DNA of 64,000 nt from Euptelea pleiosperma. Taxonomy: Eukaryota > Streptophyta > Magnoliopsida > Ranunculales > Eupteleaceae. The stretch covers positions 6,121,822-6,185,821 of the forward strand of contig CM068549.1 in assembly GCA_035048495.1 (NCBI GenBank), written 5' to 3'. Shown here piece by piece: positions 1 to 8,876 of the stretch (its first letter is position 1; every line of letters starts with the position of its first letter). The notes beneath the pieces were generated by a model. It did not search any database. It was not told the origin of the DNA and worked only from the letters and a program-made list of their open reading frames with translations. The translations under genes and the position numbers were made by a program.

Positions 1-1217
1 CATTCACTCTCAGACAAAGCGGAAGCAATAATGACAGGGTAGGTTTCCTTAGGACCAAGATAGGCATAGGAAAGATCTGTTGGAAGTTGCTTGAGCTCCA
101 ATGTTGGAGCAGATGGAGTTGAAGTAGGTGTCACAGAAGACACGGATTGAAGAGGTTTGACTTCAGTAGTAAAAGGAAGGATGGGTTCTCTGGCCATGGT
201 TATCAGAGGCTCGAACTCGATGAGTGGAGCGGGGATCTCTAGCAGTGGAGCAGTCTCCAAAAGATCATTGAGATTAGAAATAGCTGACTCTATTACAAAG
301 TCAGCCCCAAAGTGTGCTAGACACTGTTTAAGAATATCTTCGGTGGAGTCCGGGATTAGACTCTCAACGGCACACATTTCATCGGCCACATCACGATCGG
401 CATCCTGTTGCATTAGACGAAAGATATTGACCTCAGCTTTGAGGTTTCCGAAAGCAATGGACATGTTTCCGTCCCGGCACCTGATGTGTGCATTCGCAGT
501 GGCAAGGAATGGACGGCCTAAGATGACCGGAATGCGGTTATCCTGACATGGCTCGGTGTCGAGAATGATAAAGTCCACAGGATAATAAAAGTCAGCAACT
601 TTTACTAGGACATCTTCAATGATTCCTCTTGGAATCTTGATGGACTGATCAGCTAATTTGAGGGTGACATTGGTAGGCTTCATATCTTGTAGTCCTAACT
701 GCTAGTATACCGAGAACGGTATGAGGTTGACGCTAGCCCCTAAATCTAGCAAAGCAGTGTAACTAAAGTTGTCTCCAATTTCACATTGGACAGTTGGGCT
801 ACCTGGATCCTTGTGTTTGATCATACTGTTGCGTTGAATGAATGCGGTAGCTTTTTCTGCCAAGAAGGCAGCTTTGAGTACATGCGTACGCCGCTTAACT
901 GTGCACAAGTCCTTGAGGAATTTGGCATAGGAGGGGATTTGCTTGATAGCAAAAAAGAATGGGATATTGATCTGGACGTCTTTAAAGACGTCTAAGATCT
1001 CTGAGAATTGCTGATCCCGTTTATCTTGGACAAGTCTGTCCGGGAAGGGAGGCTTTACTTGACAAATGGATTTGTCTTTAGCCTTCGATTTCTGCACAGG
1101 GATATCTGATGTTGGTGCGGAGGTAGAAGAAGCAGAGGTAGGATTGGTACTAGTTTCCTCTGTACGAGTGATGGGTGCTGGAGATGGCACCGGTGGTGGT
1201 TGGACTCCCATGTCCAC
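1..1217 (-). pseudogene. Copy 1 pol N-terminus: retroviral-type aspartic protease and PR-RT linker, partial
   Basis: The minus-strand frame carries a basic and proline-rich spacer, then ALLDLGASVNLIPFSVY near 702-760, the DLGA active-site motif usual in Athila/Tat proteases, and further on IPVILGRPFLATANAH near 490-530, the second conserved protease block. After this comes an acidic linker with CAVESLIPDSTEDILKQC near 330-370. Downstream LELKQLPTDLSYAYLG (about 60-110) is the block that normally precedes reverse transcriptase in this lineage. One in-frame TAG follows FSVY at about 702; otherwise the frame is open to the window edge. It would process Gag-Pol. It is inactive as it stands unless the stop is read through. 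Confidence 0.85.
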
Positions 1218-1229
1218 AGTTTTTCCAGA

Positions 1230-2966
1230 TCATAAGGTGGTTACAGCTTGCACCTCCCCTTGATAGTTCTCATTCTGGCTTTGAGATTGGGATCCGATCT
1301 CATATACTGCCCCTTTGGCATTTCCTTTAGGGTTGGCAATGGGTTGGCTAGGAAAGATCCCCTTAGCTTTCTCAGCTTCTAAGTTACCTAGACGTTGCTC
1401 TAGACGAAGCATGGATTGCTGTTGCTGTTGCTCTAGGCGTTGCATAGATTGAGTAATGAGTTGAGCTAGAAGGTCCTCAATACCAGGTTTGGAGACCGAC
1501 TGTTGGGGGGCAGCTAATGGGAGCTGAGGCACCAATTCACGACTCAAGCTCATTGGGGCATTATAGTTATAGGCTGGAGAATTAGTTGGGACAATTGGTT
1601 AGTTCTGAAAGGTCTATGGGACTCTTTGCTAATTCTGAAATGTGCTCGGTTGTCCAGAGTATTGACCCTGTTGGAACTGCTGGTTCTGAGTAGATGGGTA
1701 CTGACTCTGCTGGTACTGACCCTGATTGAATTGCCTAGTGGGTTGATTGAACCCAGGGGGATACATGCCCTGAGGTTGACGTGGAGGTTGAGCTTGTGGT
1801 TGAGTAGACTGAGGCCTCCAAGAGAAGTTAGGGTGGTTTCTCGTGTCCGGATGATAAGATTGACTATACGAGTTCTGAGTGGGTGGTTTTTATGTGCTGA
1901 AAGCACAAACTTCTTCCTGAAGAGGATTAGACCATCCTTCATTCAAAGGACAATGCTCAGTAGTATGGGAGGGTTGCGGACAGAGGGTGCAGGATTCCAT
2001 AGGGCTCTCGTGTCCCACATGCATGACTGGGGTAGATTGTTGAGTAGGCTTTTGTATAGACACAGCCAGTGCCGAGATTGACTTGCTCAACTCTTGAATG
2101 ACAGATCGAAGCTCAGTGTCTGCTGTAACGTCATGTGCCTTGGTGGTCCTTTGGACTGAAGTGGTTCGACTAAACTCTGAGTCAGTCGTCCAATGTTGAA
2201 AGTTTTCTCCTAACTCTCCCAAGAATTTGTATGCATCGGTCGGAGTTTGGTGCAAGAATTTTCCTTGGCACATTGACTCTACCATGGTCTGGGACTCATC
2301 AGTAAGTCCCTTGTAGAAGACATGGACAGGATTGCCCTTGTCGATGCTATGGTGGGGACACTTAGTCAGGTAGTCTTGGAATCTATCCCATGCTTCAAAA
2401 AATTTCTCATCGGACTTCTGTCTAAAGTCCTGAATGAGTTGCTTCATTTGGTTGGTCCGAGTCATGGGGTAGAATTTAGACATGAATTTTCACACCAACT
2501 CTTTCCAACTACTGATTGAATCAGCGGGTAAGGAGTAGAGCCAATCTGAGACTCAGTCTTTGAGCGAGAATGGAAAAACTCGCAGACGCACATTGTCATC
2601 ATCGAGGTTCTGATTTTTGAAAAGTAGGATGACATGCTGGAATTCCCTAATATGGGAATATGGGTCTTCTCTTGGGAGACCACGAAAGGTTGGCAGCATT
2701 TGGATTGTCTGTGGCCTGATCTCAAACTGTATCGCCGTAGTAGGTGGGAGAACAATGCAAGTGGGCGGATTGGCTGAGATAGGGGCGAACGTCTCGATAA
2801 GAGGTCGTTCGACTGCCATGACTACAAAGGTAGTAGTACTGGGGGAGGCGGGTGGGGAAAGAGATGGGGAAGAATTCAGTAGAGGATCCACTGTAGGTAC
2901 GTGATTCTCAGATCGAATCAAGCGCTTGTTCGGACGAGTCCAAACGGGCATATGCTGATGAGGCAA
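1230..2966 (-). pseudogene. gag: Copy 1 gag: capsid/nucleocapsid of an Athila-like element, broken
   Basis: The first Met is at 2966 (MPHQHMPVW). An Athila/Tat capsid core follows: LPTFRGLPREDPYSHIREF, VRLRVFPFSLKD, DWLYSLPADSISSW, KFYPMTRTNQMKQLIQDF, then FYKGLTDESQTMVESMCQG. A zinc knuckle CTLCPQPSHTTEHC (CX2CX4HX4C) lies near 1970-2010. The rest is Gln/Pro-rich, with a Gln-rich coiled-coil-like stretch near 1410-1460. Stops at 2553, 2490 and 1230 fall where family members have Arg (KD-R, LV-R-KF, TL-R-SGK), consistent with CGA to TGA. Further stops lie near 1570-1640 and 1890. The AVTTL-R-SGK motif at 1230 is the usual gag-to-protease boundary in this lineage. Confidence 0.9.
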
Positions 2967-3007
2967 GCTCTATACTTGGCAAAAAGTTGCTAGAGAGGAA
3001 CACTATC

Positions 3008-3019
3008 CTAAATGATGCA
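3008..3019 (-). promoter_or_regulatory. Candidate 3' splice site upstream of gag (copy 1)
   Basis: The minus-strand sequence TGCATCATTTAG/GAT is conserved at the same place in copy 3 (around 56160). Copy 2 has a modified version ending CTACTTCAG at 35830. It pairs conceptually with the GGTAAGT donors found in family A LTRs. Splicing is an inference. Confidence 0.35.
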
Positions 3020-3604
3020 CACCAAGCACAGATAATCCTATTGTAAGCAATAAGGATATATTTTAGGAATTATCTTTGTTAGTTTTGGGGCTAGAGTAGG
3101 TTATGACAGTGGGCGGACCACTGGTTTATCTTTTAACCACCGGACTAACTGTTTTGCACTCAGAGGTTCTCACCAGGCTACACTCTTCAGAGCGAATCCT
3201 TTAGTACTAACTCTAGTTAACAACAAGGCAATCCGAAGCCTAGACAGACGTGCGGCACAATGGCTGACTTAAGTACGTCCCAGACTAACCGGATTGGTCA
3301 AGTGGATAAGAAGAGTGTTCCCTCGGGTTAAGCTAGGGTTGATGCGTGTTCCTAGTCTACACGCAACTAACCGTCGAATAGTCCAAGATGCCACGTCGAG
3401 CTCAGTGTACTTGAGTAGCAGGGACGTATGGGTGTGTTAGACAACAGGGACCCGCGCTCGTGGTCTTATTTCGATTGGATGTTAAGCAGGTTCGCTTTGT
3501 GTGGATTTTTCCTCGAACACCAGGCTAATTGGCTCTACTTCTTGATTCTTTTTAATTAAATGGAGCCTTGGGATCAAATCAGATGGAATGATGAGGTGGG
3601 TGAT

Positions 3605-3852
3605 GAAATCCCACCAGTTTCAATTTGGAGCTGGGTCTGCTCTCTTAGAGTTGATTGATTAACGGCCACGCCACGCAAGTCGAATAAGTTGTTGCTAGAA
3701 AACAAATAGACATGCGGCAATGATTCACGAAATCCCACCAGTTTCAATTTGGAGCTGGGTCTGCTCTCTTAGAGTTGATTGATTAACGGCCACGCCACGC
3801 AAGTCGAATAAGTTGTTGCTAGAAAATAAATAGACATGCGGCAATGATTCAT
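3605..3852. repeat. 124-bp tandem duplication, two units
   Basis: Units 3605-3728 and 3729-3852 both begin GAAATCCCACCAG. They differ by about one base (AAACAAATAG versus AAATAAATAG). Copies 2 and 3 have one unit, so the duplication arose in this copy or its close source. Confidence 0.9.
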
Positions 3853-4771
3853 CCAAATTAGTCTGTATCGCACTCAAGGCGAGGATAGGGACTTACCTCC
3901 TGTGGGCCACGCCATGGGGTCGCCTCCGTGGGTTAGAGAGGGGTATCCTAATGGGCTTGGGCCTGACTCCACCTCTTTGAGCTTTCACTCTCTACCCACA
4001 CTGGATCGCGTTCCTGCAGAAAAGTTAGATCGCACGGTCTAGGTATTCGGGATTCTATTTGGAAGATCCTTGCCTTTTTAGGGTTCACAGAACAAGCACT
4101 AGATTTAAGCAAGTTTTTGAATTATTTTCCAAATTCGAGATGGGGTAAAATTTAGGAATTCCCAGGTTGGAAAATACCTAGATTGGAAAGTGTCCCGAAC
4201 TGTGGAGATCTTCAAAGAAAGATTTGATTGCGAGATCCCTTACAATTTTGGGAAATTTCCCAAAATTGAATTTCTGCTCGATTTTGGGGTGTTTCCTTTT
4301 GCAGACTTTTCCAAATTCGGAAGATTTCTAAAGATAGAAATTCTTCTAAAGAGGAAACTTCTAAGAGGGGAAACCCTAATTTAGCAGAGTTTCAAGATTT
4401 TGGAATCTTTTCAAAAATCGCAAATCCTTGATTGGTGATTTCTAAAAATCTGCAGAATGTAAAACCCTAATTTTTTTGAATTTTTATTTTTTTATTTTTT
4501 TTGTATTTTCCACTTAATCTAGGGTTTCTAAAAAACCCTAGAACAAGATCTAGCAGTTATATGGAAAGCAGTAAAATTCCTAAATTACTACAAATTACAT
4601 TCGGCCTTCCGAGGCATTAAAAATAGTAATTTAAAACTGCTAAAAATCACTAAAAATCAAAAAATAGAAAGTTTCCCGAAAAGGTCGGGCTGTCCAAATT
4701 GAGCAGCTTTCCGCTTCAGCAATTTTCCAATTCCGTCTTTACGTCCTGTTTCGCACTCTCGAATACCCGAG

Positions 4772-4785
4772 CGGCAGCGGTGCCA
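4772..4785 (-). other. Primer binding site, tRNA-Asp type (copy 1)
   Basis: The minus strand reads TGGCACCGCTGCCG two bases inside the LTR end. Plant tRNA-Asp(GUC) ends so that its complement is TGGCGCCGTTGCCG, giving two mismatches. The LTR-AA-PBS spacing is the same in all three copies. Confidence 0.8.
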
Positions 4786-4787
4786 TT

Positions 4788-5163
4788 TGAAAGTAGGGTT
4801 TTTCCGCGTCGTTTGGTTCCGGAAACCCTAGAATCAACAAGATTTGTAACTTGATCCTGTTCTTAAATCCTGCAAAATTTTAGTTCTTTGTATAGGGATT
4901 CGTGTCGAATGTCGATCCGCACTCAGGGTTAGTTTGTGCAAGCAGTGAACATGAAATGACAAAATTTTCTCAGAAATTGTCACTAAGAAGGATGGAGTGG
5001 TGAGGATGATGATCACGAGATTTTAAAACATGAATTTTTTTTTCAAAGAGATTGCTAAATTCATCTTAGTAGAAATAAGAAAAAAAAATTCAAAGAAACA
5101 TCATTCTCATAAAATCAACCTTATTCATTAAATTCAAAGTCTTACAATTAAGCAATCCAGTAC
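4788..5163 (-). mobile_element. Copy 1 5' LTR, PBS-proximal part
   Basis: Starts TGAAAGTAGGGTTTTTCCGC and contains the terminal block ending near TCGATCCGCACTC that is shared by every family A LTR. It is interrupted at 5163 by a solo LTR with target duplication AGTAC and resumes at 8046. Confidence 0.85.
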
Positions 5164-5650
5164 TGATATTCGCTCAAAAGTGCTTATTTTAAGCAATTAT
5201 CCTTTTAGCGTTATTGCATTCTCCTACGTAAAATACTCTATTTACCTACTTTTCTACGTAAGAGTCTCTTGTGTTGCGTAGAACACACTTTTCTGGACGA
5301 AATGGTATATTTGCATGCATTAAACACATTTTCGGAAGTCTAGACATGTAGTCATTCTGATAGAGTCTCATTACGCGCTTCTTCTGTCGCAGGAAACCCC
5401 GATGGGACAATTCTCGAGACTTGCGAGCCCACATCGATCAGGAAAGCCCATTATCAAAGCTTAAAGAGCCCACATGCTATGACTAAAAGATATGGGCCAA
5501 CTATGAGGACCAAAAAGCCGGCCCAAAGAACGAAGAGAGCAGGAGAGCCAATGACCAAGAGACGGACCAAAGCGTTTAAAGCCACATGAGTCAGCAAAGA
5601 ATGATAGTCGACTCTACTGGAGAAGCGTGAGGATGGTCACAGTGAAGACC

Positions 5651-5665
5651 AGGGTTCCAGACCCT
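5651..5665 (+). promoter_or_regulatory. B-box-like palindromic block in LTR
   Basis: AGGGTTCCAGACCCT resembles a tRNA T-arm/pol III B box (GGTTCRANNCC). It is present in most family A LTRs at the same place. The clearest tRNA-like version is at 35131-35198. Confidence 0.45.
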
Positions 5666-5811
5666 CCGCCAGTGCTTTTTTCCATTTTTTTTGATACTTT
5701 TTCTCTCATCTCTTCTTATTCTCTCTCTCTCTTCATCTCTCGGTCCTCGAATCTACTGACCTAACCCCAGAACTCCTGCCCATCAGCTCTATCTCATCTC
5801 CCTTAGCTTTC

Positions 5812-5872
5812 TGACCGTTGGATCTTCCATCGGACCGTTGGATCTTCAATCGGACCGTTGGATCTCTCTAAA
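5812..5872 (+). repeat. 20-bp tandem motif GACCGTTGGATCTTCCATCG, 3 units
   Basis: Units differ by one to a few bases. The same array occurs in other family A LTRs with 1, 3 or 4 units (for example 4 units near 26441-26520, 1 near 53040). Confidence 0.85.
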
Positions 5873-6025
5873 TCCATCAATCTACTAATCTGGGTCCCAA
5901 TCAAGTCACCATCCATCTGATCGCCATCAGACTGTCTGTCACATCATCTTGTGAGACTATAGACATCATCAATCCATGCGGGCCAGTAGCCGGGCCCATC
6001 TTCATCGACCAGCTGTCCGACCAGT

Positions 6026-6113
6026 TAGTGGACCCCGCGAATTTCAAAATAATTTTAATTAAATGGGGGGTCCACTAATTGGGGAGATTCCCCATAAAAA
6101 AGTAGTGTTTTAC

Positions 6114-6144
<31 letters not shown>

Positions 6145-6203
6145 TTTTTTTTATTTCCTAAAAATCCTAATTTCCATTAATGGAAATTAGGAGCTTATAT
6201 AAA
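6026..6203 (+). promoter_or_regulatory. LTR promoter with stacked palindromes and TATA box
   Basis: TAGTGGACCCC (6026-6036) is inversely repeated as GGGGTCCACTA (6067-6077). GGGGAGATTCCCC follows at 6081-6093. A 26-bp perfect palindrome at 6166-6191 has arm CCTAATTTCCATT. Then comes TATATAAA at 6196-6203. The same order recurs in most family A LTRs, for example with TTTATAAG at 37493 and 49978 and TTATAAAG at 26863. The U3/R boundary should lie about 30 bases past the TATA box. Confidence 0.65.
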
Positions 6204-6361
6204 GGGGGAAGGAGGGGGACGAACCCTAATTTTCAAACCCCTCTCCTCCTCTCCTTCCCCCCACATCATTCCTCCTTCTTCCCCCTCCTTTTTCTCCTCT
6301 TCTTCTTCTCCTTTTTCCTTCTCCTTTTCCTTCTTCTTCTTCTTCTTCTTCTTCATCCTTC

Positions 6362-6868
6362 GCCGGAGTTGCAGGCCTGCAACTCCGGCTATCTTCTTCT
6401 TCTTCATACCCTTCTTCCTCCCCTCCTGTGCTGCCTGCAACTGCTCCACCATTCCTCCTGGCCAGCACGACCTCCATACCATGCCCGCCAGCAATGCTGC
6501 CCACGCAACACCGCACCCATGCGTCTCCTCTACCTGTGCATCTCCGTCCTCCGCCGCTGCACTTCACCGGAGCGAGTCAAGGTTCACCTGCTGATGCATC
6601 TGCACCAGCGTCGTAGGCTCCTCCACGATCTACATCAAGTTCTCCACGGGTCTGCTGTGCCCTCTTCGGTGCACCTGCTGGTGCGAACTCCTGTCACCAC
6701 CACCGGAGTTGCAGGTTTGCAACTCCGGCGAAACCTGCAACCCCTCATCTTCAACCCACAACGGCACCTCGCCTGCTGCACATTCTGGTAAGGATCTCCT
6801 CCTCCTCTTCTTCCTCTTCTTCTTCTTTTCCTTCATCTTTTACCAGAGTTGCAGACCTGCAACTCTGG
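6362..6868 (+). repeat. Three LTR hairpins (6362-6389, 6703-6728, 6843-6868)
   Basis: The first is a perfect palindrome with arm GCCGGAGTTGCAGG. The second has arms CCGGAGTTGCA/TGCAACTCCGG. The third has CCAGAGTTGCAG/CTGCAACTCTGG, changed on both arms so that pairing is kept. Confidence 0.85.
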
Positions 6869-7488
6869 CGACCAACCTCCATTGCTGCTTCTGCCACCCT
6901 CCTCTTCACGGACTGCAACCAGATTGGCCACTCTCCCATCCTCTTTGCCAAGGCAGAAACCAACAAGCTAACGGCCTGCAACACTTGCAAGCCGCTATTC
7001 CCTTCTCTTCCCCTCTCACTTGCTGACCTCTCCACAAAACGGCAATGCAGCCACCTATGCACTACCGTTTGGGCTCCTGCATTAAACCAGTGTGCACCAT
7101 GGCCTGCTAGCCATGTGCACCAGGCCGAACCAGCAATGAAAAATGGTTGCTGCCCCTGCAAACCAAGCTCCCACGAGTTTCTTCCTCTACAAATCGGTGG
7201 GCTCCTCCCAAGAACCTACTGTGCATCTTCCTTCCAAAGGAGAGTTGGTTGTTTCTCCACCATGTAGCCACCACGTGGCTGGTACTTCAATAGTCATCAT
7301 CTTCCATGCTGCCCGATCCACTCCTTGGCCGAGAACCACTCCGCTCCACTAATGCCGCCCGGGCAGAAGCACTCACCGGTCAAGTACCACCTTCATTGGC
7401 CATCTTCATGACGATCCTTCTCCATGCTTGAACCTTGGCCGAAGTGTCACAATCACCTGCGTATTCCGATCACCGATCTACTCCAATG

Positions 7489-7495
7489 GTAAGTG
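7489..7495 (+). promoter_or_regulatory. Conserved splice-donor-like GGTAAGT in LTR
   Basis: Located about 550 bases before the LTR end and followed by CT-rich tracts. The same motif recurs at 27984, 38572 and 51176 (plus), and at 32616, 46373, 47646 and about 58377 (minus). Confidence 0.45.
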
Positions 7496-8045
7496 TGTGA
7501 GGTTATTTTCTCTCTCTAGATTCCCCAGGCTGATCACCTTTTTGCACCACTGACTCCGTTCGGTGAATGCAAGAGGGTGAGTTTTTCTCTCACCTCTACC
7601 TTGTCGGCCGGTAAACGACCGAGGTGTGAAAATTCTCTCTCTACCTTCTTCCTCTCTCTCTAAAAAGTTCTTTTTACATGCTTTCTTACATGCTTTCTAG
7701 AATAGATTTACCGCTTTATTTATTTCTGTCATTTATTTCATGTAAGCAACAGTTTAATTAATGTAATTTGAGTTTTATGATTTTAGTATTTTCTGGATCT
7801 CTTGGATGTGTTTTAAATCGACTCGCCCTTCTCATCTCTTCCATCATTCTCCTTTTTCTCTTGTATATTATCTGTCATTTTATGTTCTTATTCGCGCTAA
7901 TCCAACTAATCCCGAGTGAGGATCGACATCCGACACGAATCCCTATACAGAATCTTTGAATTTTATAGGATAATCGGATAAAAATTACAAATCTTGTTGA
8001 TTTTAGGGTTTCCGTAACTAACGACGCGGAAAAACCCTACTTTCA

Positions 8046-8870
8046 AGTACACTTATTGAAATTTAAATCTACTACAAAATAAACTAAAACCTTTGGATCT
8101 AGAGAAGGAAAGAGAGGAGAGAGAGAAAGGGTGAAAGTCCTAGAGAGAGAAAAGGAGAAACGAGGAAGAAACTCACCTTAAGACTGACCATTAGATCGAG
8201 ATCGACCATTGGATTGGCCTCGAGATGAATCGGTGGATCGGTTGTTGGCCGAGTTTGGTCAGCAAAGTGTTGGGTGCATGATGGAGATAAAACTCCATGT
8301 TGCAAGAGGAGCAGCAAGTCGATGGAGTGGATGGAGAGGAACCCACCAAAAAGTCAAGTTCACCACGTTGGTGGAGAGAGACTGATGTGCACCAGACCAC
8401 AACGTTAAGGGAGGAAGAGGCGCACCATTATTGACTTGCAAGCCGGTGTTGCAAGGTTCAACACCGAAAAACCCTTTGCTGGTGGCGGTATTGTTTGGGG
8501 TAGCCGACAGTGGAGCTTTGGGAACTTACCTGAGTGGAGAACGGTGCAGCTTCATGATGGAGGAGAAGGGTGGTGGTAGCCAGTCCAGCAATGGAGGACG
8601 ATCCTCCTCCTTCTTCCTCTTTTTTTTTTTTTGTTTTTTTGTTTTTATTTTTATTTTTATTTTTTGGCAGAATGGTGAGGATAGCTGGAGAACGTGAGAA
8701 GCTGGTTGAGAGGGGGAGAAGCGTGGAAGAGATGTGGACGGCTACCGGAGAGAGGAGAGGGGCGGTTTGGGTTTAAAAATATTAGAAAGTGAGGGACGTG
8801 GGAGCCTCTAACGGCTTACAGTTTTATGGGTGCTCGTGGGAGAGAATTCTAAAAATGGAGAGGAGATGAT
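8046..8870 (-). mobile_element. Copy 1 5' LTR, continued and truncated
   Basis: Continues the minus-orientation LTR after the solo LTR insertion. It is GA-rich (CT-rich on the coding strand) like the corresponding part of other copies, with a donor-like ACTCACC near 8172. It is more diverged than other LTRs. Its end near 8870 is approximate, where sequence reading into a CACTA transposase begins. No outer LTR terminus is found. Confidence 0.6.
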
Positions 8871-8876
8871 TGGGGC

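Larger units (their letters stand above)
2967..4771 (-). other. Copy 1 leader (5' UTR) between PBS and gag
   Basis: About 1.8 kb with no credible coding sequence. It is homologous in order to 28468-29904 plus 35646-35794 in copy 2 and to about 56160-57789 in copy 3, so this is a real component of the family. It contains a 124-bp tandem duplication (3605-3852). On the minus strand it ends in TGCATCATTTAG followed by GAT (AG at 3008-3009), about 42 bases before the gag Met, which looks like a 3' splice site. Confidence 0.75.
5164..8045 (+). mobile_element. Family A solo LTR, 2882 bp, TSD AGTAC
   Basis: Runs from TGATATTCGCTC to CCCTACTTTCA with AGTAC on both sides (5159-5163, 8046-8050). No internal region, so it is a solo LTR. 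In order it holds: a conserved 5' block; a tRNA-like B-box block (about 5610-5680); a 20-bp tandem motif (5812-5872); inverted repeats and a TATA box (6026-6203); a CTT-rich leader; three near-identical hairpins (6362-6868); a GGTAAGT donor (7489-7495); CT-rich tracts; and the terminal block. The short ORFs in it are not credible genes. Confidence 0.93.
1..8870 (-). mobile_element. Family A copy 1: Athila-like Ty3/gypsy element, 3' part outside window
   Basis: An LTR retrotransposon read on the minus strand. From right to left: a 5' LTR (4788-5163 continued at 8046 to about 8870), a tRNA-Asp-type PBS (4772-4785), a leader (3010-4771), gag (about 2966-1230), and protease plus the start of pol (1217 to the edge). 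Reverse transcriptase and integrase would lie left of position 1. The gag and protease match the plant Athila/Tat lineage in order and motifs. A 2.9 kb solo LTR of the same family (5164-8045) sits inside its 5' LTR. The right boundary is unclear because the LTR merges into a CACTA fragment near 8870 before its outer end (GAATATCA in this orientation) is reached. Confidence 0.85.

Noticed and set aside
157..546. 129-codon plus-strand ORF
   Set aside because: Complement of the protease-linker region of copy 1, which is supported by motifs on the minus strand.
5246..5434. A 62-codon antisense ORF recurring almost unchanged in many LTRs (also 36574-36762, 52099-52287)
   Set aside because: The repetition follows from recent copying of the LTR 5' block. 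It has no domain, no known promoter on that strand, and related LTRs (25831-26058, 60793-60987) change it with frame and length differences.
6180..6791. 203-codon ORF after the LTR TATA box
   Set aside because: Poly-Phe/Leu translation of CTT repeats; not maintained in other LTRs.
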